A stretch of DNA of 60,700 nucleotides from an uncultured Phocaeicola sp. (GTDB taxonomy: Bacteria; Bacteroidota; Bacteroidia; Bacteroidales; Bacteroidaceae), in the NCBI GenBank assembly GCA_948956705.1, contig CARCZS010000015.1, forward strand, positions 1 to 60,700. Direction: 5' to 3'. Position 1 is the first letter of the stretch. Each line of letters opens with the position of its first letter. A program made the translations under genes and the position numbers. The notes under the pieces were generated by a model, which saw nothing but the letters and a program-made list of their open reading frames with translations, did not search any database and was not told the DNA's origin. Shown here piece by piece: positions 8,858-18,328 of this stretch.

Positions 8858-9978
8858 ATGAAGAGGTCAAAAGTCCTTGTTCTAATGTTGATTGCTTCAG
8901 TGATACTGAATATTACTTGTTTCCTGCCATATATAGGTGGATATTACGACAGGTTCAAGGAGAAGATATTTCCGACACAATATTTTAAATCCAACACCAT
9001 TGATAGTGTGGTAATCAATGCTGTTGTTGAAGCGTCTTTGAAAATGGATGGTAGCAAGTTTGAGACTCGACATCCCAGCTTAGGCTTAGTACCTGATGTT
9101 AAACTATTTTTAACAAACGGGGGGGTAATAAGGAGCAACGCCAAAATAATTATGCGATGGCATATCTCTATGCTGGATTGTCATATTACGCTTTGAATTG
9201 CAATGATAAAGAAGTTATAGATTTTCTGTTGTTGAAGTCCAATGAATTCTCTTCAAATGGAAAGTTGGAATATGAACTTACCGAAGTTGACCAAGTCCCT
9301 ATTGGTATTATGTATATCAACCTATATAAAATATCCCGAAATAAAGAATTTCTCGATGTTGCTCGTTCTGTTTTCGATTACTTGAACGAAAAAAGAATCA
9401 ATGGAAGCAATCTTATTTCATACCGTGCGGAAAGTGCAAACCAATTCAGCGATGGTGTTGGAATGATATGCCCATTCTTGATGGAATACTTTCATGCAAC
9501 GCAGGACTCAACAGCTTTGATGATGGCGAACGATAACTTGAACGAATTTAAGAAATGGGGATGTGATATCGCAACGGGCATTCCTACGCATGGCTATAAT
9601 AAAGAAACCCATATAAAAGTTGGCAGTGCTAATTGGGGAAGAGGTATAGGCTGGTATTTACTTGCGGCTGCTTATATGCCACACTTGGATGACCCTCTTC
9701 TTGACAAGAGCATTGAATTGTTGAATTACTCTCAATTCCCATTGTCGAGCAAACAATTTGACTCCTCAACTGCACTAATGATTGAAATTTACAAACAGAG
9801 CCGCATTCCTAACGTACAACGGCCTCTCGATTTTATCAAACCTCATATCACTCAAGAAGGGTTGGTAATGAAATGTAGTGGTGATACGTATGATTTAAAC
9901 AACTATTCTCATTTCTTTGGTCCTGCGGAATTGACCAACGGACTTTTTCTCATACTAATTTCACATTTCCAACGATGA
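8858..9978 (+). pseudogene. membrane-anchored six-hairpin glycosidase-like protein, split at a G7 run
   Basis: Two frames join into one protein of about 373 aa. The N-terminus has an uncleaved-anchor or signal segment (VLVLMLIASVILNITCFL). The rest looks like an (alpha/alpha)6 barrel of the GH88/GH105 kind (FSDGVGMICPFLMEYF; VGSANWGRGIGWYLLAAA). That suggests a periplasmic hydrolase or lyase-like enzyme acting on capsule glycan. The first frame runs into a G7 tract at 9119-9125 and ends at 9196 as unrelated residues. The second frame, extended upstream of its first ATG, reads NKEQRQNNYAMAYLYAG directly from the tract. Eight (or five) G would fuse the two. The exact GH family is inference. Confidence 0.7.
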
Positions 9979-11096
9979 AAATCGGAATACTTACGCATCC
10001 ATTACGTTTCAATTATGGAGGGCTGCTACAGAACTATGCATTGCAGACCGTATTAAGGCGTTTGGGACATGAACCACTCACTTTGGATGTTCCCCACGTG
10101 ATGAAGGTTAACAAGACGACCTTTCTAAAGGATGTGCTTAAACGCTTATATTACCGCTATATACTCCATTTGCAAGTATATATTTTCAAAGAATGGAGGT
10201 ACAATAGGCTTTACCCTATAATGATGCAAAACTTGCAGCCTTTTATCGACACGCATATAAAAAAGATTGAAGTGAACGACTTCAACGCGTTGAATCCTAA
10301 TGATTTTGATGCGTTTATAGTGGGTAGCGACCAAGTTTGGCGTAGGTTATATATGCCCGACATTTATCGCGAGTATTTGAGTTTTGCGGAGGGATGGAAC
10401 GTAAGACGGATTAGCTATGCTGCATCTTTCGGAACAGAAGAATGGGAATATAGCCCATTAGAAACGACAGAATGTCGAAGATTACTACAAAAATTTGATG
10501 CAGTGTCAGTAAGAGAAGCATCTGGTGTCTCGTTATGTAAAAAACATTTTGGAGTAGAAGCTGTTCATGTCGTTGACCCTACTTTATTGCTTGATAGAGA
10601 CGATTATTGCAATTTGTTTGAGGGGAAAGATATAAAACCCCACCAAAATGGATTGCTTGTTTATCTGCTTGACCAACGCGAGGAGAATGAGAAGATGATA
10701 AGCTACTTTGCGAATACTTTGGGATTGCCCCCTTTCAGTGTAAATTCCAAATATGAGACCCCTGGGTTTCACCCAGTTGAAGAATGTATCCAACCTTCGG
10801 TAGAAACTTGGTTGAAAGGGTTTTACGATGCTAATTTCGTACTGACTGATTCGTTTCACGCTTGTGTTTTTTCTATTATTTTCAATAAACCATTTGCTGT
10901 ATTTGGAAATGCAAAGCGTGGACTGTCACGTATCGAGTCGCTTCTTTCTTCATATCGACTTACAGATAGGATAGTATATTCCACCAAAGACTGTGAAAAG
11001 TTAGATGGGGTAATAGATTGGAATAATGCAAATAAGAGTGTCGCTGAAAATAGAGAACATTCACTTAGATTCTTAAAAGACTCATTGGGAAAATAG
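9975..11096 (+). CDS. polysaccharide pyruvyl transferase family protein
   Basis: A 373-aa protein of the polysaccharide pyruvyl transferase family (CsaB/WcaK fold). These enzymes use phosphoenolpyruvate to put a ketal-linked pyruvate on a sugar, giving a negative charge. Motifs: FNYGGLLQNYALQTVL at the N-terminus, FDAFIVGSDQVWRR near 115, ISYAASFGTEEW, VVDPTLLLDRDDY, and DSFHACVFSIIFNKPF near 295. It overlaps the previous frame by ATGA. A second family member lies at 18288-19385. Whether it ketalates a sugar or has another transferase role cannot be told. Confidence 0.88.
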   Translation: MKIGILTHPLRFNYGGLLQNYALQTVLRRLGHEPLTLDVPHVMKVNKTTFLKDVLKRLYYRYILHLQVYIFKEWRYNRLYPIMMQNLQPFIDTHIKKIEVNDFNALNPNDFDAFIVGSDQVWRRLYMPDIYREYLSFAEGWNVRRISYAASFGTEEWEYSPLETTECRRLLQKFDAVSVREASGVSLCKKHFGVEAVHVVDPTLLLDRDDYCNLFEGKDIKPHQNGLLVYLLDQREENEKMISYFANTLGLPPFSVNSKYETPGFHPVEECIQPSVETWLKGFYDANFVLTDSFHACVFSIIFNKPFAVFGNAKRGLSRIESLLSSYRLTDRIVYSTKDCEKLDGVIDWNNANKSVAENREHSLRFLKDSLGK

Positions 11097-11159
11097 CTTA
11101 GACGGATAATTAATTTGTCGGTTGTGTAATCATTACACCACAAATAAAAGCAAACATAT

Positions 11160-12344
11160 ATGAATATACTATACCAAACTTGTGGGAAATTAAACTCGAC
11201 AAGTGGAGGGACAGAGCGCACCACTATCACTATGGCAGAAGCACTGGCTCAACTTTACGGAGTTCGATGCTTCTCTATCTATGAACGGATTGCCGACACC
11301 CCAAAGGAAAATTGCATCGTAGCCGAATTCCAATGGTCGGCGCAGCGTGATGCCGAAATTAACAAAAAGGCACTTAGAAAAATAATCGTGGAGAATGATA
11401 TTGATTTCGTCATCATACAGGGAGCCTTCATTCATGTTTCACGTTTTAAGACTGCCGCAGAAGGGACAAAGTGCAAGATAATATTCGCCCATCATTTTGA
11501 GCCAAGATGGGAACTTGTGTTTGGACATTTCGGCAGTTTGATTCATTATCGCCCCAAATCCGTCATAGACTTTATGCGATGGATGAAATGGATTGTCACT
11601 TATCCACGCACAGCGATGAACCGAGAAAAAGTACTTTCGGCTCAATACCGTGCGGCTTATGAATGTGCTCACAGGGTAGTGCTGCTTAGTAAAGGCTTTA
11701 TTAAACCGTACAGTGAATTTGCCAAACTTCAAGATACTTCGAAATTCACTATTATCCCTAATGGACTTTCTTTTAATTTATCCGCACACTATGAGGATTT
11801 GACCAAGCATAAGGTGGTACTAATAGTTTCTCGTCTTGACGAAACACAGAAAAGACTATCATTGGCATTACGCATTTGGAAGAAGGTCAAGCAAAATCCT
11901 GTGGCAGATGGTTGGGTGATGAAGATTGTAGGTCATGGTGGGGACTACGAGCTATGTGAGAATATAATCAAGAATGAGGATATTCCGGCTGTTACCCTTG
12001 AAGGGAGGCAGGATCCGATACCTTACTATAAGGAAGCTTCAATCTTCATGATGACTTCGCGGAGCGAAGCGTGGGGATTGACGCTCACCGAGGCGCAGCA
12101 GATGGGCGTGGTGCCAATAGCTTTCGACACCTACGCCTCGTTGCGGGACATAATCACCGATGGCGTGGATGGCGAGATAATAGCCGAAGGCGATGTTGAT
12201 GGATATGTGCGCTGTGTGTTAAACTTGATGCAGGATGATGTCACACGGCAACGTATGGCAAGGCAAGCTATTGCATCATCGCAACGTTTTTCGCAGGAAA
12301 AGATTGCAGGGATGTGGAAGGCACTCTTTGACAATTTAGGATGA
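11160..12344 (+). CDS. glycosyltransferase family 4
   Basis: A 394-aa GT-B retaining glycosyltransferase. Visible landmarks are the N-terminal GGTERTTITMAEAL loop, the second-domain opening HKVVLIVSRLDETQKRLSLA, the EGRQDPIPYYKEASIFMMTS stretch, and the donor-binding EAWGLTLTEAQQMG (EX7E motif). It should add one sugar to the lipid-linked repeat unit at the cytoplasmic side. It shares the SRL-D/N-EKRL and EGWGLTLTE signatures with 19382-20557, so the two may be paralogues with similar acceptors. A 63-base gap separates it from the gene before. Confidence 0.9.
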   Translation: MNILYQTCGKLNSTSGGTERTTITMAEALAQLYGVRCFSIYERIADTPKENCIVAEFQWSAQRDAEINKKALRKIIVENDIDFVIIQGAFIHVSRFKTAAEGTKCKIIFAHHFEPRWELVFGHFGSLIHYRPKSVIDFMRWMKWIVTYPRTAMNREKVLSAQYRAAYECAHRVVLLSKGFIKPYSEFAKLQDTSKFTIIPNGLSFNLSAHYEDLTKHKVVLIVSRLDETQKRLSLALRIWKKVKQNPVADGWVMKIVGHGGDYELCENIIKNEDIPAVTLEGRQDPIPYYKEASIFMMTSRSEAWGLTLTEAQQMGVVPIAFDTYASLRDIITDGVDGEIIAEGDVDGYVRCVLNLMQDDVTRQRMARQAIASSQRFSQEKIAGMWKALFDNLG

Positions 12345-12400
12345 TGAAAATAAATTATTTCACATGGAAAATTCGCAGAAGAATAGCAGATTAGACCCTA

Positions 12401-13466
12401 ATGTGTGTGGAGCAAAAAGTATGCCAAAATATCGCAAATTCAAAGAAAAGACTTGAGTATGTCGATTTAATGAAAGGGATATGTATCACACTGGTGGTAG
12501 CAACCCACTGTGGAGTATGTATTCCACACTATTTGCCTTTAGGATTTGAAATAAACATGGCACTCATAAACATAAGGATGTCGCTGTATTTTTTCTTGTC
12601 AGGAATTTTTTTTAAAGAATATATGAGTTTCAGCGATTTCGTTGTTCGTAAGGTAAATAAGCTGATTGTCCCGTATGTGTTTTTTGCAATTTTCCCATAC
12701 GCATTGCTGTTTGTGATTTGGCCCGAAACGATTCCACAAAACACTCAAGGCATATATTCCGTTACGCCTTGTTATAGAACCTATGAATGGCACGCTGTGG
12801 TTTTTAAGAGCGTTGTTCCTAACCTATCTGTTGTATTACGCATTTCATCTAATTTCGCATTCATGGCCAGAAGTGGTGAAATTGATGGTTACGCTGGCAG
12901 TCGCATTACTCGCATATATGGGAACAGAAGCTGGGAACAAGCATTTGGAAAACAATACATTGAATCAATGGATATGGCTGTTGAACATACCGATGGCATT
13001 TATGGCTTTGCCATATTTCTATGTGGCTGAGTTCCTTCGTAACCACAACATCCTATCGATGAAATTCCCGATATGGAAAACCATTGTTGGAGTAGTATTA
13101 TTTTTGGCGATATGCTTATTAACGGCTCAGCCCGAAGTGAGCTTCAAAGAATTGCAGCTCCCTAATCTGCCTCTTATATACATTGCATCGTTGAGCGGAA
13201 TAATGGTAATATGGCTTCTTGCAGTGGCTGTTAATAAGCTACTATTTGTGTCCTATTGTGGCCGATATTCACTAATTATTCTTGGAACACAAAGTTTCTT
13301 CTTTGGTGTGGTAAAACAGTATTCCAACAGCGTATGGGTTATGTTTTTAGTGACCATGGCATTGGCACCGGTTACTATATGGATATTCAAAAAATATTTC
13401 CCATACTTTACAGCCCAGAAAGACTTATTCCCAGTCGGCGACAAGGTATTGAAGAGAAAAGAATAA
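12401..13466 (+). pseudogene. membrane acyltransferase, frameshifted near 12768
   Basis: A polytopic acyltransferase of about 355 aa read in two frames. The first begins RLEYVDLMKGICITLVVATH and continues through RMSLYFFLSGIFFKEY and VRKVNKLIVPYVFF, which is the classic start of the family. It then loses the frame around 12760-12770. The second frame continues NGTLWFLRALFLTYLLYY to the stop at 13466. No G run is involved; removing one C in the CC at 12767-12768 would join the frames. This looks like a genuine mutation. The start is uncertain: ATG 12401 fits, while ATG 12364 opens a different frame. It belongs to the acyltransferase set at 6274, 13476 and 26381. Confidence 0.75.
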
Positions 13467-13475
13467 AATTGTATT

Positions 13476-14547
13476 ATGCTAGACAAGAACTCGATATCAA
13501 AAGCCATTGACAACCTGCGACTTCCGATGGCTATTATGGTGGTAGCAATCCATTGTTACTTCTTTAACTCGTTAAATATCAACGCATTACCAAGCAAATG
13601 GGGGGGTATTTGTTGAGTGGATTATAAATATTTGTTCGATAGTACTGACCGATTGTGCGGTGCCCATGTTTTTTGTTATAAGCGGCTATCTGTTTTTCTT
13701 GCGTCAGGATGACGGGTTTACGTGGGCGCAGTATAAGGCCAAGATGCTGAGAAAATGCAAGATACTGTTATTGCCATTTTTCATTTGGAACATCTTGGGA
13801 GCGTTATCCTATCCAAGTCGCTTTATTGATGCCACGTTGACTGAAAAATTATTGGGATTTTGGAGTCAGAGGATGGAATGGGGAAGCTGGGCAGGACCTT
13901 GGGACGGGCCATTGTGGTTTTTGCGTGACTTGTTCGTTGTGATGCTTTTCAGCCCTTTCATTTACTGGATAATAAAGCGAATCGGAATTTGGTTCATAGT
14001 CGTAATGTTGGTTTGGCTATCTTTCATTGACAATGAGTCTTTGTGCCCAGGACTCTCAGGCACAGCCTTGTTGTGGTTCAGTCTGGGCAGTTACCTGTCG
14101 ATCAAGAAGCCTACCTCGTTCGGGAAAATACCCATGAACATTGTGGTGGTTCTTGCTGCTGTTTTCTTCGTATGCAGGTTGTTGGTAATGGGGAATGTCA
14201 TCGATGGAATTTGGGGGGATATCCTCAACATAACATGGATTCTTACATCAATGGCATTTTACTTTAGACTGGCTTACCTCATGGCAGAGCGTAACGTTCG
14301 AGTCAGCGAAACATTAAAGAGATTGGGAGCTTCAAGTTTTGTGATATTTGCTATGCACAGCCTGATAAACGGTCGTATATCATCTGTTTTGCTTTTCATG
14401 GTAGGGAAACAGAATGTGGGCGACTTGCTTACCATAACATTCTATTTCGCTACCATAATTCTTACTGTGGCCACATGCTATTGCTTTCATTTGATAGTCA
14501 AAAGGAATAATGTAACTGCTCTCCTCTTTGAAGGAGGGAGAAAATGA
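13476..14547 (+). pseudogene. membrane acyltransferase (acyltransferase 3 type), split at a G7 run
   Basis: An acyltransferase of about 355 aa in two frames. The short first frame (13476-13617) reads AIDNLRLPMAIMVVAIHCYF and ends just after a G7 tract at 13600-13606. The second frame picks up from the tract as VFVEWIINICSIVLTDCAVP and continues MFFVISGYLFFLRQ to GPLWFLRDLFVVML and the stop at 14547. Unlike the other three G7 genes, this one needs six or nine G to be in frame. A track that only looked for start codons would begin the gene at GTG 13660 and lose the catalytic N-terminus. It is likely a capsule O-acetyltransferase, currently off or mis-sequenced. Confidence 0.8.
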
Positions 14548-14558
14548 GATAATTATAT

Positions 14559-16310
14559 ATGAATACGCATTACACGACAGACCGCAGCACCCAAATGGTA
14601 TTGTCGGTTTTAAAAGCTTATGGGATAAAGAAAATTGTGGTTTCGCCGGGAACGACAAACATGGCATTCGTGGCCAGTGCGCAAAGCGACCCGTGTTTCG
14701 AAATGTATTCCTCGGTAGATGAGCGGTCGGCAGCTTATATAGCCTGCGGATTGTCGCAAGAGTCGGGTGAAGCTGTGGTGATATCGTGCACAGGTGCCAC
14801 AGCTTCGAGGGATTATATGCCTGGACTGACCGAAGCATACTATCGGAAACTGCCCGTACTGGCCATAACCGGCTCGCATGGAGAGTATCTAATTGGGCAC
14901 CTTCATCCGCAGGTGATAGACAGAAGCGTTACTCCCAACGACATTGTTCGTTACAGTGCCAATATCAAAGAAACAAAATGTCCGGATGATGAATGGCACA
15001 ACAATGTGGAAATTAACAAAGCCGTTTCAGAACTTTTCAGGCATGGTGGCGGACCAGTCCATATAAATCTTGAAACGATGCACAGTGGTAATTTTGCTTG
15101 CGAGGAATTGCCTCCGTGCAGGGTCATCAAGCGTATTACTTCGGTTGCAAGCATACCCTCGATTCCGAATGGGAAGATAGCCATAGTCATTGGTTCGCAC
15201 CGTCATTTTTCTCAAAAAGAGACCGATCTTATTGATAAATTTTGCAGTGAGTACAACGCCGTGGTATTTGCTGACCATACGAGCAATTATAATGGCAAAT
15301 ATTCCTTCAACTCGGCATTGCTTGGGTGCCAATTCCATTACAATTCATCCATATTCGATGTAGATCTCATAATCCATATCGGCGAAGTGAGCGCTGATGT
15401 GTATTCCTATTCAAAGTTGAAGAGTCCCCGCACTTGGCGCATTAGCGAAGACGGGGAGATGCGCGACCGTTTCAGAAATCTTGAGTATGTGTTCGAAATG
15501 TCGGTAGAGCAGTTCATGGAAGGCATTGCCAAAGGCAGCAGTGTAAACACATTATATAATGAATGTAGCCTTGAATATAAAACCATGTTTTCCCGGATAC
15601 CTGAAATACCGTTCTCAAACATTTGGATAGCCAATACTCTCCATGACAAAATGCCAGAAGGTAGCCTACTGTATTTCAGTATTCTCAATAGCTTGAGGGC
15701 GTGGAACTTCTTTGACATACACAGTTCTATAACTACTTCGTGCAACGTGGGTGGTTTTGGTATTGATGGTCCCTTGTCAACGGCATTAGGTGCAGCTATT
15801 GCCTGTCCTGACAAAACCACATTTATAGTAACCGGCGATTTGGCTTTCTTCTACGACCTGAATGTGTTGGGGAACCGCCATATGGACAACAACATGAGAA
15901 TTCTCCTCATAAACAACGGGTGTGGGACAGAGTTTCGCAATTATGACCACCCCGCATCTTATTGGGGGGAGGAAGCTAACCTTTACATGGCTGCCGGTGG
16001 ACACTTCGGAAAGCAATCAAGGAAACTGGTGAAAGATTTTGTCGAGAACTTGGGTTTTGAGTATTTGTCGGCTTCGAGCAAAGAAGACTTCATGGAGGTA
16101 TATCCCAAATGGATTGTAACCACATCTGACAAGCCAATTATGCTGGAAGTCTTTACAAACAGTGCCGACGAGAGCGTGGCACTCGATAGGTTTAGGAACA
16201 TCGTGCCACCCCCTAAGGGACAGCAAATCAAAGAGCAAATTAAAATAACAGTAAAAGAGCTGGTAGGGAATGATATCCTTACACAAGTTAAGAAAATAAT
16301 CAAAAAATAA
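14559..16310 (+). CDS. thiamine-diphosphate-dependent enzyme, MenD-like
   Basis: A 583-aa ThDP enzyme with the pyruvate-decarboxylase/MenD layout. The N-terminal PYR domain holds KKIVVSPGTTNMAF, the activating glutamate in SSVDERSAAYIACGL near residue 54, and CTGATASRDYMPGLTEAYY. The C-terminal PP domain holds GGFGIDGPLSTALGAA and the ThDP/Mg motif GDLAFFYD ... ILLINNGCG near 425-450. Menaquinone synthesis is unlikely to be its job inside a capsule operon. By analogy with YerE-type enzymes it may transfer an activated two-carbon (or larger) unit from a 2-oxoacid to a sugar or small acceptor; the SDR gene 1 base downstream would reduce the product. The substrate is unknown. Confidence 0.8.
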   Translation: MNTHYTTDRSTQMVLSVLKAYGIKKIVVSPGTTNMAFVASAQSDPCFEMYSSVDERSAAYIACGLSQESGEAVVISCTGATASRDYMPGLTEAYYRKLPVLAITGSHGEYLIGHLHPQVIDRSVTPNDIVRYSANIKETKCPDDEWHNNVEINKAVSELFRHGGGPVHINLETMHSGNFACEELPPCRVIKRITSVASIPSIPNGKIAIVIGSHRHFSQKETDLIDKFCSEYNAVVFADHTSNYNGKYSFNSALLGCQFHYNSSIFDVDLIIHIGEVSADVYSYSKLKSPRTWRISEDGEMRDRFRNLEYVFEMSVEQFMEGIAKGSSVNTLYNECSLEYKTMFSRIPEIPFSNIWIANTLHDKMPEGSLLYFSILNSLRAWNFFDIHSSITTSCNVGGFGIDGPLSTALGAAIACPDKTTFIVTGDLAFFYDLNVLGNRHMDNNMRILLINNGCGTEFRNYDHPASYWGEEANLYMAAGGHFGKQSRKLVKDFVENLGFEYLSASSKEDFMEVYPKWIVTTSDKPIMLEVFTNSADESVALDRFRNIVPPPKGQQIKEQIKITVKELVGNDILTQVKKIIKK

Positions 16311-16311
16311 C

Positions 16312-17130
16312 ATGTCACTGATTAAACGTATTCTGTGGTATTTCAAACCGTTAAAAACCACCGTAGCAAATATATCAATTACAGCCCCCTCTCGAAAACT
16401 TGCAGGTAAGCGAGTAATCGTCACAGGCGGTACACGCGGACTGGGATATTACATAGCCAAACGATTTGCTGCCGAGGGGGGGGAGGTATTAATCACAGGG
16501 CGAGATGAAACTAAGACTGCCATTGTGGCAAAGGAAATAGGTTGTAAATACTTGTGTCTGGATGTAACCCATCTTGAATCGTTTAAGGGCTTTTTTCCCA
16601 TTGCAAGGAAGGAACTCGGTGGGCAAATAGACATCCTTGTCAACAATGCAGGGATAAGCCTTCATGAGGGTAATATGATGAATGTGACAGTAGAAGGGTT
16701 TTCCAGCCAAATTATGACTAACTTGACTGGACCGTACTTTCTCGCTCAGGAATTTCTGCGGCAGTATGAAAATCAGATTGAAAAGTCCAATGCTTCAATC
16801 ATATTCATGGCCTCAGAGAAAGGGTTATTTCCCGACGAATTGCCATACGGGCTGACAAAGGCTGCGATTGTGAGTCTGACACAAGGAATGGCTCGCCGGT
16901 GGGTTACAAAAGGAATCCGAGTCAATGCCCTGGCTCCTGGAGTGACAGCAAGCGACATGACTGGATATAAAAGGGATAACCTATATTGCGAAAACAATTG
17001 CAGTAGAAGGGCATACCTGCCTGAGGAGGTAGCCGAAGTTGCGGTATTCCTTGCGTCGGACACTTCTCGCTGCATAACGGGGCAGGTACTTACCACGAAT
17101 ATGGGAAATCATTTGCGGTGTGACTGGTAA
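16312..17130 (+). CDS. SDR family oxidoreductase
   Basis: A 272-aa short-chain dehydrogenase/reductase. After a roughly 30-residue N-terminal extension come the nucleotide-binding TGGTRGLGYYIAKRF, the NNAGIS motif, a catalytic serine in FMASEKGLF, and YGLTK as the YxxxK pair. It starts 1 base after the ThDP gene and should act in the same step sequence, reducing a keto group. A run of eight G at 16476-16483 sits inside the gene in frame (codons for EGGE), which is relevant to the G7 tracts elsewhere in the locus: one more or one fewer G would kill this gene too. Confidence 0.87.
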   Translation: MSLIKRILWYFKPLKTTVANISITAPSRKLAGKRVIVTGGTRGLGYYIAKRFAAEGGEVLITGRDETKTAIVAKEIGCKYLCLDVTHLESFKGFFPIARKELGGQIDILVNNAGISLHEGNMMNVTVEGFSSQIMTNLTGPYFLAQEFLRQYENQIEKSNASIIFMASEKGLFPDELPYGLTKAAIVSLTQGMARRWVTKGIRVNALAPGVTASDMTGYKRDNLYCENNCSRRAYLPEEVAEVAVFLASDTSRCITGQVLTTNMGNHLRCDW

Positions 17131-17137
17131 CACAGAA

Positions 17138-18328
17138 ATGAATATATTATTTGTTTTGCAACGATACCCCGGGTTTGGAGGCATCGAGTCGGTGACACGG
17201 ATGCTTGCTGGGGAATTTATCGGACGGTTCGGCTACAGGGTCGCAGTTTTTTCCACATCCCGACAAGATAACTCCTCGCAGTTACTCGACGGCGACCTGT
17301 TTTATTACCAAACTTCCGACTTGAAAGGCGACGAGCTAAAGAAGGAATTTGATGCTTTGGTTCATGATTTCAGTCCAAACTTTATTATCTATCAAGACTC
17401 ATACGTTCCCGAAGATTTTTTGCTGGAACATTTGCCGCAGGGCATAAAAATAATAGTGTGCGAGCATAACACACCCGATTGCCTCGAAACCGGGCTTGAG
17501 AGTGTGACGAAAAATCTATCCTGGGCCAATCCAATGAATATCATACGGAAACTGCGTTTGCCACGGCGTATGCGCAACCTCCACAAGGCAACCACCGAGC
17601 ACCATAAAAAGATGCTGCACGTTGCCGACAGGTATTTAATCCTTTCAGATGGCTTCCGCCCGATACTTCGTGATTTTTTCCATATCGAAAGTCCCCAAAT
17701 ATCTACGATGCCTAATCCAATAGAAGTGCCAAGAGAACCGATCATTATCGAGAGCCGCCCAAACCAGGCATTGTATGTCGGGCGGCTGACAGACCAAAAG
17801 GGGATTAAGTACTTAATAGAAATATGGTCGAAAATTGAGCCGCATTGCAATTGGAAGCTTCTCGTGGTTGGAGATGGTGACAAACGACAGTATATGGAAA
17901 AAGAAATACGTTCCCGCCGCCTCAAGAATATAAGGCTTATAGGTTTTCAGCAACACACGTCAGGCTACTTTATGGAATCGTCGGCACACCTGATGACATC
18001 GATATATGAAGGTTTCGGCATAACCAATTTGGAGGCCGCCATACGTGGAACAATACCTTTTGCTTTCAACAGTTTTGCATCGGCAAAAGATATCATTGAC
18101 GACGGACAAACCGGGTATCTTATAAAGCCTTTTGATGTGGATGCTTATGTTGAGACATTTCTGGCATTTACCAAGTTGCCACAGAGCAAGATGATTGCTA
18201 TGCGGCGCAAGGCAATCGAGAGGGCGCAAGAATTTTCATTGCAACACATTGCCGATAAGTGGAATGAACTTTTTAACAAACTTAGACATGGAGAAAATAG
18301 GGATACTCACCTACCACAGGGCTTATAG
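17138..18328 (+). CDS. glycosyltransferase family 4
   Basis: A GT-B glycosyltransferase of about 396 aa. The N-terminus reads FVLQRYPGFGGIESVTRML, the second domain opens with ALYVGRLTDQKGIKYLIEIW, and the donor site is SIYEGFGITNLEAAIRG (EX7E). ATG 17138, 7 bases after the SDR stop, is a better start than the upstream ATG at 17120, which overlaps the SDR gene. It adds one sugar of the repeat unit. Its 3' end overlaps the next gene by 41 bases. Confidence 0.9.
   Translation: MNILFVLQRYPGFGGIESVTRMLAGEFIGRFGYRVAVFSTSRQDNSSQLLDGDLFYYQTSDLKGDELKKEFDALVHDFSPNFIIYQDSYVPEDFLLEHLPQGIKIIVCEHNTPDCLETGLESVTKNLSWANPMNIIRKLRLPRRMRNLHKATTEHHKKMLHVADRYLILSDGFRPILRDFFHIESPQISTMPNPIEVPREPIIIESRPNQALYVGRLTDQKGIKYLIEIWSKIEPHCNWKLLVVGDGDKRQYMEKEIRSRRLKNIRLIGFQQHTSGYFMESSAHLMTSIYEGFGITNLEAAIRGTIPFAFNSFASAKDIIDDGQTGYLIKPFDVDAYVETFLAFTKLPQSKMIAMRRKAIERAQEFSLQHIADKWNELFNKLRHGENRDTHLPQGL

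Noticed and set aside
13660..14547. The acyltransferase as an intact gene starting at GTG 13660
   Set aside because: The protein would lack the conserved first helix and histidine, which are encoded just upstream in the other frame ending at the G7 run.
14559..16310. The ThDP gene as the housekeeping menD
   Set aside because: None of the other menaquinone genes is nearby and the gene is embedded in a glycan operon; a related but different reaction is more likely, though not proven.
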